A stretch of DNA of 64,000 nt from Mermis nigrescens (GCA_036768485.1 JAVLUZ010000738.1:310001-374000); one strand, 5' to 3'; positions 21,571-33,340 are shown, numbered from the stretch's first letter. Made by a program: numbers and translations. The notes: generated by a model not told the origin, from the sequence alone.

Positions 21571-22872
21571 TGTAAATACAGGGCCCGTCCAAGTCTACTG
21601 AAGCGACAAGGAACAGGTTGTATTTGCCCTCAAGACTTACTTAGGTACTTAGGTACTTAGATCTGCTCTCAGTACTGGCCCCGATTGCTTAGTCTGGAAC
21701 GACTTTGGTCTTTGGACCCTTACAGACCCTACGGCTTTGATCCCCTTGGTCCTAACATTGCTGACCGCTTCTTGTTGGGTGATCTCAGCAGCTGCACACT
21801 AAGCCCTAAGAATACCTACCTAAATCTCGGAATTGCCGCAAGGTCAGTTGACCTATCTCAATCCGCTCAACTTGATGAATTAACTTGTTTTCAGTGTTTA
21901 CACTTGATTCAAAATGTTTTTGGTTCCTAACGTACGTAGCACAATGAAATTTGAAAACAACACCAACGAGCTCTAGACTGATCAATCATCATGAAAGATT
22001 AAAAAATATTTTGACCAATTTCGGGATTGAGAAAAGAATAAAGACTTTTGAACAAAATAAATAATCACACGAAATTTATTTATTCCTTTCCACCAAATCA
22101 AAAGAAATCCTCGACAATGGGAAACACCGACCTCACCCTCGGTATATAGAGACCATACGTGGGCAGCAAGAAAATTCTGGGGGGGGGTGCAAGATTTTTT
22201 TGAAGGTCAAAAAATGGCCCTATAAATGGTGGTATGGCGATAAAAACACCATTTTTCGACGTTTCTCATCAAGCACTATCCATTGGCATCAAAAAATTAC
22301 GAAAAAGACGAAAAAATTTTTCAAAAATTGAATTCTGGGGGGGGGGTATTTTGATTTCTGGGGGGGTATTTTGGTTTCTGGGGGGGTGCATACCCCCCAA
22401 ACCCCCCAAGCCCAGGTGTGATAGAGACCCCTGGGTGGGTTTTATCTTTTATTCTAATGCTGTATACACGGCCTTGTGCCGGAAATCAAAATAACATGAA
22501 AAACGACTAACAACGTACTTGACGATAAAATCGTATGTCAACTAACTCTGAATGATGATCTCATAGGACCATTACAGTAAACGAATGTTTACGTTAAAAT
22601 AACATAATACTGAATTACTTTTAAGTCACAACGAATATCCTAAACTAAGACGAGCGTTAATGCATAAAACAATTACTATTATCATATACTTAATTCTATG
22701 TTACCGGACAAGTATCTTATTGATTTTTATATTGAAAATTTGGGAAAAAATGGGAAACTGGAGGCATAGCCCACAGTACACTATCGCGCAATAGCTACTC
22801 GTATTGGCTATGTTAATGGCTACCGCAAAGTGCTAACACTAGTTTGCAACACGTGTAACTCTCGTAGTTACA
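21571..22872 (-). repeat. 3' LTR of the Gypsy element
   Basis: Begins TGTAAATACAGGG and ends CTCTCGTAGTTACA on the plus strand. About 1027 bp after removing the MITE and its duplication. On the minus strand it is preceded by the purine run GTGGGGGAG, a likely polypurine tract. Confidence 0.92.
22154..22420 (+). mobile_element. hAT-like MITE copy 4 inside the 3' LTR
   Basis: ATAGAGAC flanks both sides (22146-22153 and 22421-22428). The partner LTR near 46555-46570 shows the empty site, so the MITE arrived after the Gypsy inserted. Confidence 0.95.
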
Positions 22873-23781
22873 CTCCCCCACATATAGAAAAAAATTTGAC
22901 ACGAAGTGGAGAATTTGTTCGGGAGTACACAACCAACGACTGGCGTCTGCAACGCCTCATCCTGAGCAAACGTAACAAAATAACAATAACAATAGGAATA
23001 ATGATATAGGCCAACGCATGACCTCATTTGCACTCAGGAACACTCAACAACGCTAGTTCCTATTTCAACTCATCGACTTGTTTGAGTAATTCTTCCTGCT
23101 CCTTCCTCGAAGTTCTTGCGACCAAAGTCATACCTTTTTGCACGAAAAACTTTGGCGCCTCAGCCCTCCTTCAGATCCCGGGTAAGGAAAAAATTTTGAA
23201 TTGAAAAAGATTTTTAGATTGGGTGTAAAAACCCCTTGTCTGTTAGAGAATTAGGATACCATAATAGTAACACCGCTATTGAGCAACAAATTTAAGACAC
23301 GAGATTATAAGGCGCAATTATGCATGAGCAAAAGATTAAAGACATAGATGATTTTAAAATACGAGGTAACGCTAAAACGGGGAATGCCATTATGCGAGAT
23401 GACAAGAAAAAATAACCACCGTCATTCAAAAATTTACAGCAGTAATATGATGAGAAAAAATTAAACAACAAAAAAAAAATAAACAAAACGTGAGAATGTC
23501 CTGGAGTCCACATCAGGAACAAAAAACGAAAAAGACAAAAAGCTGCTGGTCCATTTGACGCCTATTGCAGAGTTCAGTACATTGAACTTAAAAGCTTAAT
23601 AACAATCCTGATAGTTAAATTTCGAGCCGCGCGGCTTGCCGCAACGGTGCTGGAAATACTCGTGGTACGAATCGGTTTCGCGACGCGTGTTTGAACGCTC
23701 GCAATATTGATAAGGTGATTCCCTACGTCCGTACATGTGTTAACCTAGGCCCCAATGAGGGTCGACTGGTCGACTGTCATC
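22873..23781 (-). other. Gypsy 3' non-coding region
   Basis: Lies between the third ORF and the 3' LTR. A short minus-strand frame near 23060-23170 ends in a helical, charged tail (RKEQEELLKQVDELK) before a stop. It is too short to assign. Otherwise no coding signal. Confidence 0.45.
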
Positions 23782-24209
23782 TTAGTCTTCATCCTCGTCA
23801 TCAAAATCGACCACGTAACAACGCGGAGTCGGAGGCACCTGCGTCAAATACTGTTCCGGATTAAATCCATAAGATTCTTCGCATGACGTATCGCGTGAAC
23901 GCTGCTGTGGTTGCGTAGCAGGCCACGGTTTAGGCAATAGTGGGTCTTGTCGAGGTTGTGGTTGGAAATAAACCTCAATGGCTGATTGGTCCTGGCTCGA
24001 CGGTGGCTGGTACAATTGATCCCATTGTTGGCATTGGCGTGATTGCGACTGGCCCTGATGAGTTCCGCGGTTTGACTGTGGCTGCTGGCAATATTCGCGG
24101 GGCTGCTGCTGTCGCGAGCGCGACATGTGACCAGCATCTGCCTGCGAATATCTCTCGGAACGCAATTGCGATACCGGATATTGCTTTTGCCGCGGTTGGG
24201 TCTGCGGGG

Positions 24210-24469
24210 CACACCTGGGCGTGGGGGGTTTTGGGGGGTATGCACCCCCCCAGAAACCAAAATACCCCCCAGAAATCAAAATACCCCCCAGAATTCAATT
24301 TTTGAAATTTTTTTTCGTTTTTTTTCGCAATTTTTTGATGCCAATGGATAGTGCTTGATGAGAAACGTCAAAAAATTGTGTTTTTATTGCCATACTACCA
24401 TTTTTAAGGCTATTTTTCGACCTTCAAAAAAATCTTGCACCCCCAGAATTTTCTTGCTGCCCACGTATG
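24210..24469 (-). mobile_element. hAT-like MITE copy 5 inside Gypsy ORF3
   Basis: Starts CACACCTGGGC, ends GCCCACGTATG. Flanks GTCTGCGG (two bases away) and GTCTGAGG support an imperfect 8-bp duplication. Confidence 0.88.
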
Positions 24470-26654
24470 GTCTGAGGTCGTGATTGAGCTTGTGTGTAAG
24501 GTTTTACTTGTGCTTGTGTTTGTGATTGTGAAAGCTGTTGCATTGAAACGTACCTTTGCCGGGACAATTGCGGATCTTGCCATCTGTGGCTCCTTTGGCT
24601 GGCACGCGCTTGTAATTTTGCAGCAACTTCTGCACAAACAAGCCTTTTTACTTGTTCTTTTTCCAAATTTTTCAACCGACACAATGCATGTTCGGATTTT
24701 GTGTCATAAAATTTATTTACTTTTTAACGATGCTTGTCTTCAGGCATCTGACGAATACCTGAGGCAACCGTGAGCAAGTCGGCACGACGCAAGCGCGTCA
24801 CACGCCTCGGAAGCTTGGAAGTGAGATTTTCTCTGATCGCGCTGTTCAATAATCATGTGCGCTTTTTGCATTTCAATTTGTGCTTTTATGGACATATCGA
24901 CTCCGGGCCTAGCAAGGTTCGCCAAAGATCCATGAGGATCTTGCAAAGAGGCCTGTTGTCTCTCCTTGCAAATTTTTTCCAGATCTCCTGCTAAATGGTG
25001 TTTTAGGTAAAAAGCCAATTTTTGGCAATTTCTAAATTGGTCTATTTGAACTGGAACCTCAATCGGTAGATCAATTTCTAACCAAATATCCAAAATTAAA
25101 CTGTGCAATTCGGCCGGATTTTCAATCCGCTCAGTCACCTCCTGGAATTCCAGGAAAAGCATCCGTTGGCGACGGTGTGTAAGATTCGCCAAGGAAAGCT
25201 ACGCGTAACATGTGACGCAGCTGTTCCACCATACGCCAACCTATGATGGCGTTGCCGTAGGCGTATGCGAAAAAAGTGGAACCTTCTATCCAGGAATTCC
25301 AAAAGCACTTGCATGTGCATCACATTGATCGATGAGAAAATAGGCATAAATCGGTATTCCGATTCATATTCAGCTTGAAATTCTCGGAATGTATCGAAAA
25401 CATCGATCATTTGGTGCGTAGATATTAGCAATGGTGCTAAATGATCGGGTGCCGGGCACATACGGTGCGTCAAAAATTCCGGTCGGATTTGAAATGCTTG
25501 GCTTTCATTCACAACACTCGGTGGTTTGAGGTGTTGGTGAATCACCAAGTACTCCAATGGAACTTCATAAAGCATCATTCCGGTGGTAATGACAAACCAG
25601 TTGCGCCCAAAATATTTGTCTGGGTAAAATAGACATTGGAAAACACTCATTTGCGTAATGAAACAAGGCAATGGCCCACGTTCAACATCAGTCACGGGCT
25701 GTACAATAGTTGTCCAGACTAAGGGACGCTGAGGTGTTTCAGCTGAGGATGCGTAACTCAAGTGAGCTGCATAGACTTTATCAAAATGCACTTGGGCAAT
25801 TTCTAGCTGCTGATCGTACAAACGCAATCCTTCAATTTCACCCAAATAGGTGCGCAAATCGTGCAAAACGTCAGGGACAATATAGCACGGCGCATCACGA
25901 GTCATGATTTTCGATCATTTGGAAAAAGTGTTGTATATAACGCGAGCGATTTTGCTCCCTTGCGTTTTCTTCTGCTGCTACGCGTTCACATATAGCTTGT
26001 ACGTGCGGAGGAACTGCAACTTCCGCATTCAACGGTACACTTTGGATACCTTGTTGTTGTGTGCGCGCTACAGTCTCCGACGTACCAGTCATAGCCATAG
26101 GTATGTTAAAACGTGTACCAGCTAACGACAAGTTTAACAGGCCTTGTGGCACGTTTTGTGACGTGATTTGCTTGGGAACGCAACCTGCTGCACCTCTTGG
26201 GGCGGCAGCATGCATGAGGTCGCGGAGGCGAGCCTAAAATTTCCGACATTATAACATCAGGTCCAGGGTGGCGTTCTGCCCAATCCGACTGTGGTAGCCG
26301 TAAAGGCGGTAATGGCCCTGTACCCAAAAACGTGTGCAACAGCGCCGCGAGCGATTGCCACAATCGCTTGCGCTGCAATAGTGGCTCCTCCTGGCGCACT
26401 TAAAATACGCCCAGTTTTTGAGGGCGATAGATTCGCTTGTCTTTTGGCTTCAGAGTCCGATAGCGCAATTACTAAGCGCTTTGGTGATAAATCTGGCTGA
26501 TCCATGGATACGGATTGTTCAATTCCAACCATAGGTGATTCAAATTGCATATCAGCTTGCAAAACAGTCGTAGAGGCTGGCGAAATAGTACTGATAACTT
26601 GAGTTACCAGTTGCTATGGTTGGGCCCGGTTGAAGACCAGCGTCGGCCTGCAAC

Positions 26655-26905
26655 CACACATGGGCGTGGGGCGGGGGGGGGTCTGACCCCCAGAAACCAA
26701 AAGGCCCCCCCCCAGAAATCAAAAGACCCCCCCCGAAATCAATTTTTGAAAATTTTTTCGTTTTTTCCACCATTTGATGCCAATGGATAGTGCTTGATGA
26801 GAAACGTCGAAAAATGGTGTTTTTATCGCCATATCGCCATTTTTAAGGCCATTTTTTGACCTTCAAAAATCTTGGACCCCCAGAATTTTTTTGCTGCCAC
26901 GTATG
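26655..26905 (-). mobile_element. hAT-like MITE copy 6 inside Gypsy ORF3
   Basis: Starts CACACATGGGC, ends GCCACGTATG. Perfect duplication CCTGCAAC at 26647-26654 and 26906-26913. Confidence 0.95.
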
Positions 26906-27524
26906 CCTGCAACTTGCAAATGGCTAAATTGGGATTTTCCTATATGTTGTCATGCGACAGCATATCCGCTACAGAGGTAACGGTGGTAGCCGCGGCTATG
27001 GCCGCTACTGGCGGCAGAGCCAACGTATAGAAATTGTATGGCGAGGTAAACTCTTTGCCGTCTGAATCAACAGTGACTTCAGTTGCCGAGCTGGTCGACT
27101 GGCCCCGTGAAGGCGTGCGAGACAATGGGACACGCCGTCCTGTTTTCGGTTCGGCTCTTTTAACAAATAGTTCATCGCCTTTAAAAGAAAATGGTAATGG
27201 CTTTTGTCTTCCGTAAGCCGATTATTTTGTGAACAGCCTTCTATCAATATAAACATTGGTGACTAAAACAGTTTGGAGAATTTTCCGCTTTGGCACACGA
27301 GGGGTAGCCAACGGATATCGTCCAAAAGTTTTGTCCCACCAGAGCTCTTGTTCATTTACGCGTTTGCAATGGATTTTAGCATCATCTTCTATTTGTATAC
27401 TGAATTAATTTTGCGCTTAATGCTTCTAATTTATCAACGCGCTGCTCATCATTTTGCGGCAATGGGTCTGGATAATCCAACCCCCGTTCCGTAGCCATAT
27501 CTATCAATACCGTACGGAACTCAA

Positions 27525-29097
27525 CTAGGGTCGCAGGATCGCGCCTGTCGAGTGTGAATTGGCGACCAGCTGACTCCGGGAGCGCCTCTTTGCATGGGAC
27601 ACCCTCGTCAGCCATGGGTCTGCAAAAGGGAAAACGTCAGATAATGGTACTGCATGTGCTGTTTTAGAGCCATTTAATAAACGTACTGGCGCGCAGTCCT
27701 TAGCTTTTTGCTCCCTGCCCGATAAGTCCTCAAAACTTATCACTACTGCCGGGGTGAGAGGGCAATGTGGTAGTTTTACCAAAACAAAATCGCCAGGGAC
27801 ATATGCGTGCTTTTCGACAATTAGATCCGAGTACGGTAGTTTAGGCTCAGGTAAAAGTCTATTCCGATGAACGTGATGAGTAATTAAAGGATTATAGACA
27901 TAAGCAATTTTTGCAGTTTCTGGAGTAGGTAATTCGATAATTCGATAAGGACCAACACGTTTAGGTGATAATTTACCGATTTCAGGTTGGATTACTGAGG
28001 TATTATTGAGATAAACGATATCCGAGACAGAAAAATTAGTTGCGGTTACAGATTTGTCATATTGAGATTTTTGCTGCTTACGCGCTTGAGCTAAATTCTT
28101 AGACGCGATTTCATGTAGATCTTGTAAAGTCAGCTTTAAATCAATGACATATTTTTCCGCAACGGGTGGTAAATTCGGATTTATTGCAAAGTCATTTATA
28201 AGTAGAGTGTCGAGAGGAAACGCTGGTTCGCGACCATATAGCATTTCAAAAGGAGAGATGTTAGTTGATGATTGAGGAGTCGCACGATACGCGAATAACG
28301 CAAATGGTAAAAATTGCTCCCAATCATACTGGGATCGCGCGCTCAATTTAGACAAACCATCAATTAAGGTGCGATTATAGCGTTCCACAAGCCCATCACA
28401 CTGAGGGTGATATGGGGTCGTAAATATTTTTTGAACATTTAATAGTTTACAAACTTCCGAAATTAGGGTAGATGTAAAATTTGAACCCTGATCTGTCAAA
28501 AACTTTTTGGGAACTCCATAACGTGGGATAATTTCTCTTAGCAACAAATTTGCAATTGTTGTTGCTTTTATATCAGAAACAGCAAAAGCTTCCACGTATT
28601 TGGTAAAATAGTCCATAAAAACTACGATTTGGTCATTTCCGGAGGGGGATCGCGGCATATGCAAGCAATCACACGCAATAAGTTCAAAAGGCGCGGAAAC
28701 TTTGATTGGTTGCAAAGGAACAGATGTGGAATTTAATGCGACCTTACGTTGTAAGCACACATCACAATTCCTGACACCACGCGATCACATCATTCTCCAT
28801 GCGCGGCCACCAATAACGCATTTGTATGGCGGGCAAAATTTTGCGCGATGAAAAATGAGCTCCGAATATAGAGTCATGAAATTCGGTTAATATAAAACGA
28901 CGCAATGATTTTGGTATAACGATTTGATGAACGATAGTTGGCGAACGTTTAGGTTGGAAACGACAAAAAAGAACATCGTTTACGAGAAAAAATTTGTCAC
29001 AATATTTTTTCGTTGTTAAATCATTCAACGCGATGCGAATTTTATGTAGTTCGTCATCAGCACGTTGCTCTGCGAGTAAGCGCGCAGGTGTTAGCAT
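27525..29097 (-). pseudogene. Gypsy integrase
   Basis: The integrase inserts reverse-transcribed DNA. The zinc-binding HHCC region is in the first segment (28762-29097): FHDSIFGAHFSSRKI, then WCQEL. Its second Cys pair is completed in the next frame at 28760 after a single-base shift. The core (27525-28760, 411 codons) has the DDE residues in IACDCLHMP, FLTDQGSNF and GLVERYNRT. A GPY-type C-terminal module follows (KRVGPYRIIELP). Apart from the one frameshift the domain is complete. The end overlaps the start of ORF3. Confidence 0.93.
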
Positions 29098-29238
29098 TTC
29101 AGCTTTTTCTGCATCAGTAAGTTGAATGCGTTCGCGAAATGTAGGCGGTTTAGAATTGGTAGGGTCAATTGGCGCAGTAGGGTTATTAATTTGAGCATTA
29201 GGATTATTAGTTTGTGCATTAGGCGCATTATCGCGCGA

Positions 29239-29926
29239 TCAGTCAGGTGGAACTGATTCGTCATCGGATTCAGAATCTTCCGAGTCTAAATTTGCGATAT
29301 TAACGACATTTTTGCGCTTGAGTTTATATTTACGCTCTGCATGATCGTATTTTGGATGTCGTGATAGAAGATCCGCTGCGCAGTTATATGCACCAGGAAC
29401 GTATACAATATCATATTCATACTCTTGTAATTTGAGACCCCAACGGCGTAAACGACTCGATGGGTCTTTTACATTTACTAGCCAAGTTAATGCTTGATGA
29501 TCGGTTTCTGACAATGAATTTTTTACCGTATAGATAGTGTCAATAATGCTTGATGGCCCACACCACTGCTAGCGCTTCTTTCTCCGATGTAGCATAATTA
29601 CATTTGGCAGAATTTAGCACGCGACTAGCGTAGCTAAGAATAAAACGACTTTTTGATGGTAAGTGTTTTTGAGTCAAAATAGCACCTAACGCATAATTGC
29701 TTGCGTCAGTTGTTAAGACAAATTGGTGCTCGTCGTCAAATTTTGGTAATTGTAAAATAGGTGGGGACGTAAATGCTTTTTTAAGAAGCTCAAAAGCAGT
29801 TTGGTGTTCGGCCTTCCAGCAAAATTCAACATCTTTGCAAAGAAGATGGAATAACGGTTTAGCAATTTTAGCGAGATCTTTAACGAATTTCTTAAACCAT
29901 TGGACTAAACCAAGGAATTTCTGCAA
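29239..29926 (-). pseudogene. Gypsy RT thumb/connection and RNase H
   Basis: Segment 29540-29926 opens with QKFLGLVQWFKKFVKD, the conserved end of Gypsy RT. It then carries RNase H with LTTDASNYALGAILTQ (catalytic Asp), SEKEALAVVWAIKH (Glu) and, after a shift, 29239-29514 with SETDHQALTWLV and NCAADLLSR (Asp). All family residues are present, but the reading frame is split near 29530. It degrades the RNA template during reverse transcription. Confidence 0.92.
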
Positions 29927-29930
29927 AGAT

Positions 29931-30652
29931 TTAACGGTTTTTGGTACTGGGAAACGCGACTAAATCTGCAACTTTAGACATGTCAGGAGCGATGCCCAAT
30001 GAACTTATGCTATGGCCAAGAAATTTTACTTCCGCATGAGCGAGATGGCATTTATCAGGCTTTACTCGTAAGTTTGCGTTTTTTAGAGCAATGAAAACAT
30101 TTTCAAGATCTTTCAAATGTTCTTTAAAAGTGCGCAAAAAATGATTATATCATCGATATAAACAAGGCAAGATTTCCAATTTAGACCGGCGAGCACAAGC
30201 TCCATTAGCCTTTGGAAATCTGCAGGCGCATTTTTCAAGCCAAAAGGTAAAACTTCAAATTCGTAATGGCCAACAGGGCATATAAATGCAGTTTTTTCGC
30301 GAGATTTATTGTTGAGAGGAATTTGCCAGTAACCGGATTTTAGATCTAACATGCTAAAATATGCGGCAGAGCCTAAGGTATCGAAATAATCGTCTAGTTG
30401 AGGAAGAGGGTAAACTTGCATTTTAGTTACATCATTTAAACGACGATAATTGACAACAGGTCTTAGGGAACCGTCCTTTTTTCCTATGAGAAATAATGGA
30501 CTTGCCCATGGACTGGTTGTAGGTCGAATAATTTTATCCGCAAGCATTTCATTTATGATTTTTTGCATAGATTCTCTTCTAGAATGCTCAACACAATAAG
30601 TTTTTCCAACAACGGGCGGATTATCCCCTGTATCAATATGATGTTTCATCAA
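29931..30652 (-). pseudogene. Gypsy reverse transcriptase
   Basis: The first segment 30113-30652 has IRPTTSPWASPLFLIGKKDG, YRRLNDVT, FSMLDLKSGYWQIP (first catalytic Asp), FEVLPFGLKNAPADFQRLM and the active site CLVYIDDIIIF. A frameshift follows, then 29931-30137 continues with FKEHLKDLENVF and KCHLAHAEVKFLGH. The domain order and spacing are typical of Ty3/Gypsy. Only frameshifts distinguish it from a working enzyme. Confidence 0.95.
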
Positions 30653-31308
30653 GGGGTACGTCCAAGAGGCTCATTTTTTAAAGCAAAAATAGAGTCGTAT
30701 TTTAAGCAAAGTTCACGAATTTGTTGCTGTTGCCGAGAATCAACGGCGGAGCCGTTTAAAGCTTTATTTATTGATGCAAAAAGCTCAGGTGTCCTATCAT
30801 CAAAATTTGAGATATGGGACACGACTTCGGCGTCAGAAGTTAAAGAACCTATTATATCACCAGAATCGATGCGAATTGGCGCTTTAGAGATGTTACAAAC
30901 GCGAACAGGAATAACTGGTTGCGAAGCATCGACTATAGATGGAGCAACAAAAAGTGAAGTTTCTTCCATGAAATCGGGATTTGGTTCAAATAAGGCAAAA
31001 TCAATATCGCAAGAACCATGACTTATATAGCCAGGTGTAATTAATTCATGCCGAGGTTGTATGATTACAGGCTCAGGTAGCGAAACATGCACACACACGA
31101 CACCAGAGGTAGTCGTGTTGGGTTTTGCGCAAAATTGCAATTTTTCATGTGATGACAATAGATTAATTTTTATGCCATTTATGAAAGCACAACGCTCAAT
31201 AGGATTAACCCACATGAGTGCGGATTCGCAAAAAATATATCCCAAGAGCATGTCTTCCGGCAAGTGATCAATTATAGCTACCGTAGTAGAGATAGATTGT
31301 TCCGGCAA
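30649..31308 (-). pseudogene. Gypsy pol linker between protease and RT
   Basis: Open minus-strand frame of 219 codons that lies between the protease and RT segments. It contains the usual pre-RT block with RELCLKYDSIFALKNEPLGR, seen in many Gypsy polyproteins just before RT. No catalytic motif of its own. Confidence 0.8.
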
Positions 31309-31479
31309 TAGTGAAAGTCATATTTACTTTATATCGAACAACTGCGGTTATTTCTGCCTACGCCATGCACAACTTGTGAGACTTGTTTAAGTGGTAAGTT
31401 AAAACCAAGACGTAAAAATGCAGACATGGTCATCATGGTGATCTGTGAACCCGTATCTATAATAGCAGGTACGTCTACG
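31309..31479 (-). pseudogene. Gypsy aspartic protease, C-terminal part
   Basis: Contains the catalytic triplet in AIIDTGSQITMM, followed by FLRLGFNLPLKQV. The upstream half of the domain is at 41530-41656, beyond the Polinton. A Polinton inserted at 31480, a few codons before the DTG motif, so the protein is severed. Confidence 0.88.
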
Positions 31480-32087
31480 AGTAGTATGCCCTGCCACCCT
31501 GGGGGCAGTTCCGGAACTTTGTAATTCCGGAACTTAGAAGTTCCGGAAGTTGCTATGCTGTAGCATAGGCAGAGGCGGCCAACAGCAGGAAAATGGGGGT
31601 AAAAACGTGCGCCCTGGCCTGGGGAGGGTGCGCCCTGCCCCATGTTATAGTGTAGGAGGGGAGAGGTGCGCCCTGAGTGCGCTCTGGGTTGGGAATGGGG
31701 TAAATAAGCCTACGGGGATCGTGTCATAAGCCTAAGAGGAGCAGTCCTTGGATAGTTCGGGAACTTGAAGTTCGGGAACTATGTAAGCCTAAGGGGAGCC
31801 AGCTGCTCTCCACACGGTGCAAAAAAAGAAATAAATTTGCTTGGATTTCTCGAATATATGTAGCTGCTAAAACCATGTGAGATGGGTTTTAATGCGACTA
31901 CAGCGCCGTCTTTTTCATAAGTATGAGTCATGATTGTTCCTGAACTTTAAGTTCGGGAACTTTGTGAAAAGGTGTCCCAAAAGTGCCGCAAAGGCCTAGA
32001 AGTGGCGCATAAGCGCCGCCAATGCCCATAAGCGCCGCCAAGGTCCAAAAAGGGTCTATAAGCGCCGCTATAAGCGCTACTGACTGT
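31480..32087 (+). repeat. Polinton copy B left terminal inverted repeat
   Basis: Colinear in inverse with 40919-41529. It contains stacked palindromes (AGTTCCGGAACT and GTTCGGGAAC arms) and, at the inner side, several CATAAGCGCCGCCAA-type repeats. The PolB fragment's stop codon lies inside its inner end. Confidence 0.93.
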
Positions 32088-32871
32088 TCTGGGGCATTTT
32101 TGTAATTAGATCATAATGATGATTATTAGCAGCATGCAAATGAATGACTTTATCGGCAGTAGGTCCTTGAAAAAACAAAATATTGTTATAATATACTTTT
32201 ATTTGGTAGTCGGGCACTAGAACGTTTTGAATTTTTCTTACAGCTTCAAGACCATATTTTTCTTCATTGATATTAATATTAGCCTTTTGCATTAAATCTA
32301 AAGCTAGCTGTTTTTGCAGAGTGTGCCGCGCCTTGTCACCTTTTCGAATAGATTCCCATTTAGGGCTACTGTCTAGTTTTGCTATTCCTGTTACAATAGC
32401 TCTAGCAAGCGATAAATTATCCTTAGAACTGATTCTTATGTATGCTCCTCCATTTTTGCAAAACTCGCTCACATCACATTCTACACCAAAACCTATTTGT
32501 GGTCTTTTATCAACAAGAACTACTTTAAACTCCATGTCCTCATCGAAACAAAACTCATTTTTGGACTGAGACACATTTTCTATGATACTCAAAACCTTAT
32601 CGGCATTTAAGTACTGGCGCTCGGTGAATGGTACTAATACGGGAGCATAAAGGCTACGTTGTCTGATCTCAATGCCTACCATACTGTCGGGAGGGCAGCC
32701 ATGTAACATCTTGTTAATGGCTTCCTCAAAAATCTGATCGAAAATCTCAAAGAGATTAGGGCAATCATGAAGATTCTTAAAACGCAACAAAAATGCCTTA
32801 GCAGTTGTCCTAAATCTGCGGACAGAAATGCTCGGGAGTTCATGTATATCAAAGTAATGATTTAGATCCAT
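32077..32871 (-). pseudogene. Polinton protein-primed DNA polymerase B, N-terminal fragment only
   Basis: The 264-codon frame matches the region before the exonuclease domain of Polinton PolB: FRTTAKAFLLRFKN, GIEIRQRSLYAPVLVPFTER, then FFQGPTADKVIHLH and YDLITKMP. Polinton PolB is usually over 1,000 residues. Here the exonuclease and palm domains are absent, and the frame ends at a TAG inside the left TIR. A deletion has therefore fused the gene to the TIR. The promoter box TATAAATA lies on the minus strand at 32910-32903, 32 bp before the ATG. The element must rely on another copy's polymerase (compare 61140-63999). Confidence 0.85.
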
Positions 32872-32902
32872 TTTTAAGTAAAATTATATGAATAAGTACC
32901 CC

Positions 32903-32910
32903 TATTTATA
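32903..32910 (-). promoter_or_regulatory. TATA box of the PolB fragment
   Basis: The minus strand reads GTCTATAAATAGGGG, with the box ending 32 bp from the ATG at 32871. It lies back to back with the plus-strand box at 32921. Confidence 0.7.
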
Positions 32911-32920
32911 GACAAAAACT

Positions 32921-32928
32921 TATAAATA
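32921..32928 (+). promoter_or_regulatory. TATA box of the zinc-ribbon gene
   Basis: AACTTATAAATACTAAA, 37 bp before the ATG at 32958. Together with 32903-32910 it forms a divergent promoter pair. Confidence 0.7.
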
Positions 32929-32957
32929 CTAAAATATTTTTCAATTAGAAATTAAAA

Positions 32958-33299
32958 ATGGAGGAAATTCAGGAAATCAAAAAGCGTTCATTCGTGGACA
33001 CGGAAAGGAAACCGTATGGGAGGTCAATAAAGCCGCCCATTGAGATATGTGGTCGTAATATGGAGAGGCCCATGTACCCCTTGATGATTCAACTTTGTTA
33101 TTTTTGCCAAAAAGCATCGTGTGAACGAGAATTTTTCGAAACTAATGGGGGTCGATGGTACATTAATATTCAGATGTGCCCTAGATGTGGGGAATATAAT
33201 AGAGCAGCGCAGGAGGCTGGAACTAAAGTGCTCAAACGGTATGCAGCAGAAGCGGCCGAAGAACTAAAAGCTAAAATGGCTCAAGAAAAAAGTCTATAA
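32958..33299 (+). CDS. Polinton small zinc-ribbon protein
   Basis: An intact 113-residue protein of unknown function. Two Cys pairs, CYFC at residues 47-50 and CPRC at 74-77, form a likely zinc ribbon. They are followed by an Ala/Glu/Lys-rich helical tail. It sits between the PolB promoter and the integrase operon. The stop codon is embedded in the next gene's box (AGTCTATAAATA). A longer Cys-rich protein at 60025-60444 occupies a comparable place beside the integrase in copy C, but I cannot show that they are homologous. A nucleic-acid-binding role is possible. Confidence 0.7.
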   Translation: MEEIQEIKKRSFVDTERKPYGRSIKPPIEICGRNMERPMYPLMIQLCYFCQKASCEREFFETNGGRWYINIQMCPRCGEYNRAAQEAGTKVLKRYAAEAAEELKAKMAQEKSL

Positions 33300-33302
33300 A
33301 TA
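33295..33302 (+). promoter_or_regulatory. TATA box of gene 33341
   Basis: AGTCTATAAATATG, overlapping the stop codon of the previous gene, 46 bp before ATG 33341. Confidence 0.7.
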
Positions 33303-33340
33303 TGAACCCACTAGCATAATTTCAATAATCTCTTAAAAAC

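Larger units (their letters stand above)
23782..27615 (-). pseudogene. Gypsy third ORF (ORF3), unknown function
   Basis: After integrase, the minus strand carries a chain of frame-shifted open segments. They run from an ATG at 27615 (which overlaps the pol end by about 90 bp) to a stop at 23782, about 3.3 kb after two MITEs are subtracted. In order they are an acidic N-terminal segment (27382-27615) and a segment with KRVNEQELWWDKTFG. Next come SPYNFYTLALPPVAA before one MITE, and MDQPDLSPKRLVIALSDSEAK and a Pro/Ala region after it. The largest intact piece is 256 codons (25135-25905). A Gln-rich C-terminus then ends DFDDEDED. I see no signal peptide or transmembrane segment, so it is not a typical envelope gene. 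Function unknown. Confidence 0.65.

Noticed and set aside
21685..21930. 81-codon ORF, repeated at 46127-46345
   Set aside because: It lies inside the LTR. Its similarity between the two places is due to the LTR repeat, and there is no codon-level conservation in solo LTRs.
24740..25905. Retroviral envelope gene in the Gypsy
   Set aside because: No signal peptide, furin site or transmembrane segment is readable in any frame. Kept as ORF3 of unknown function.
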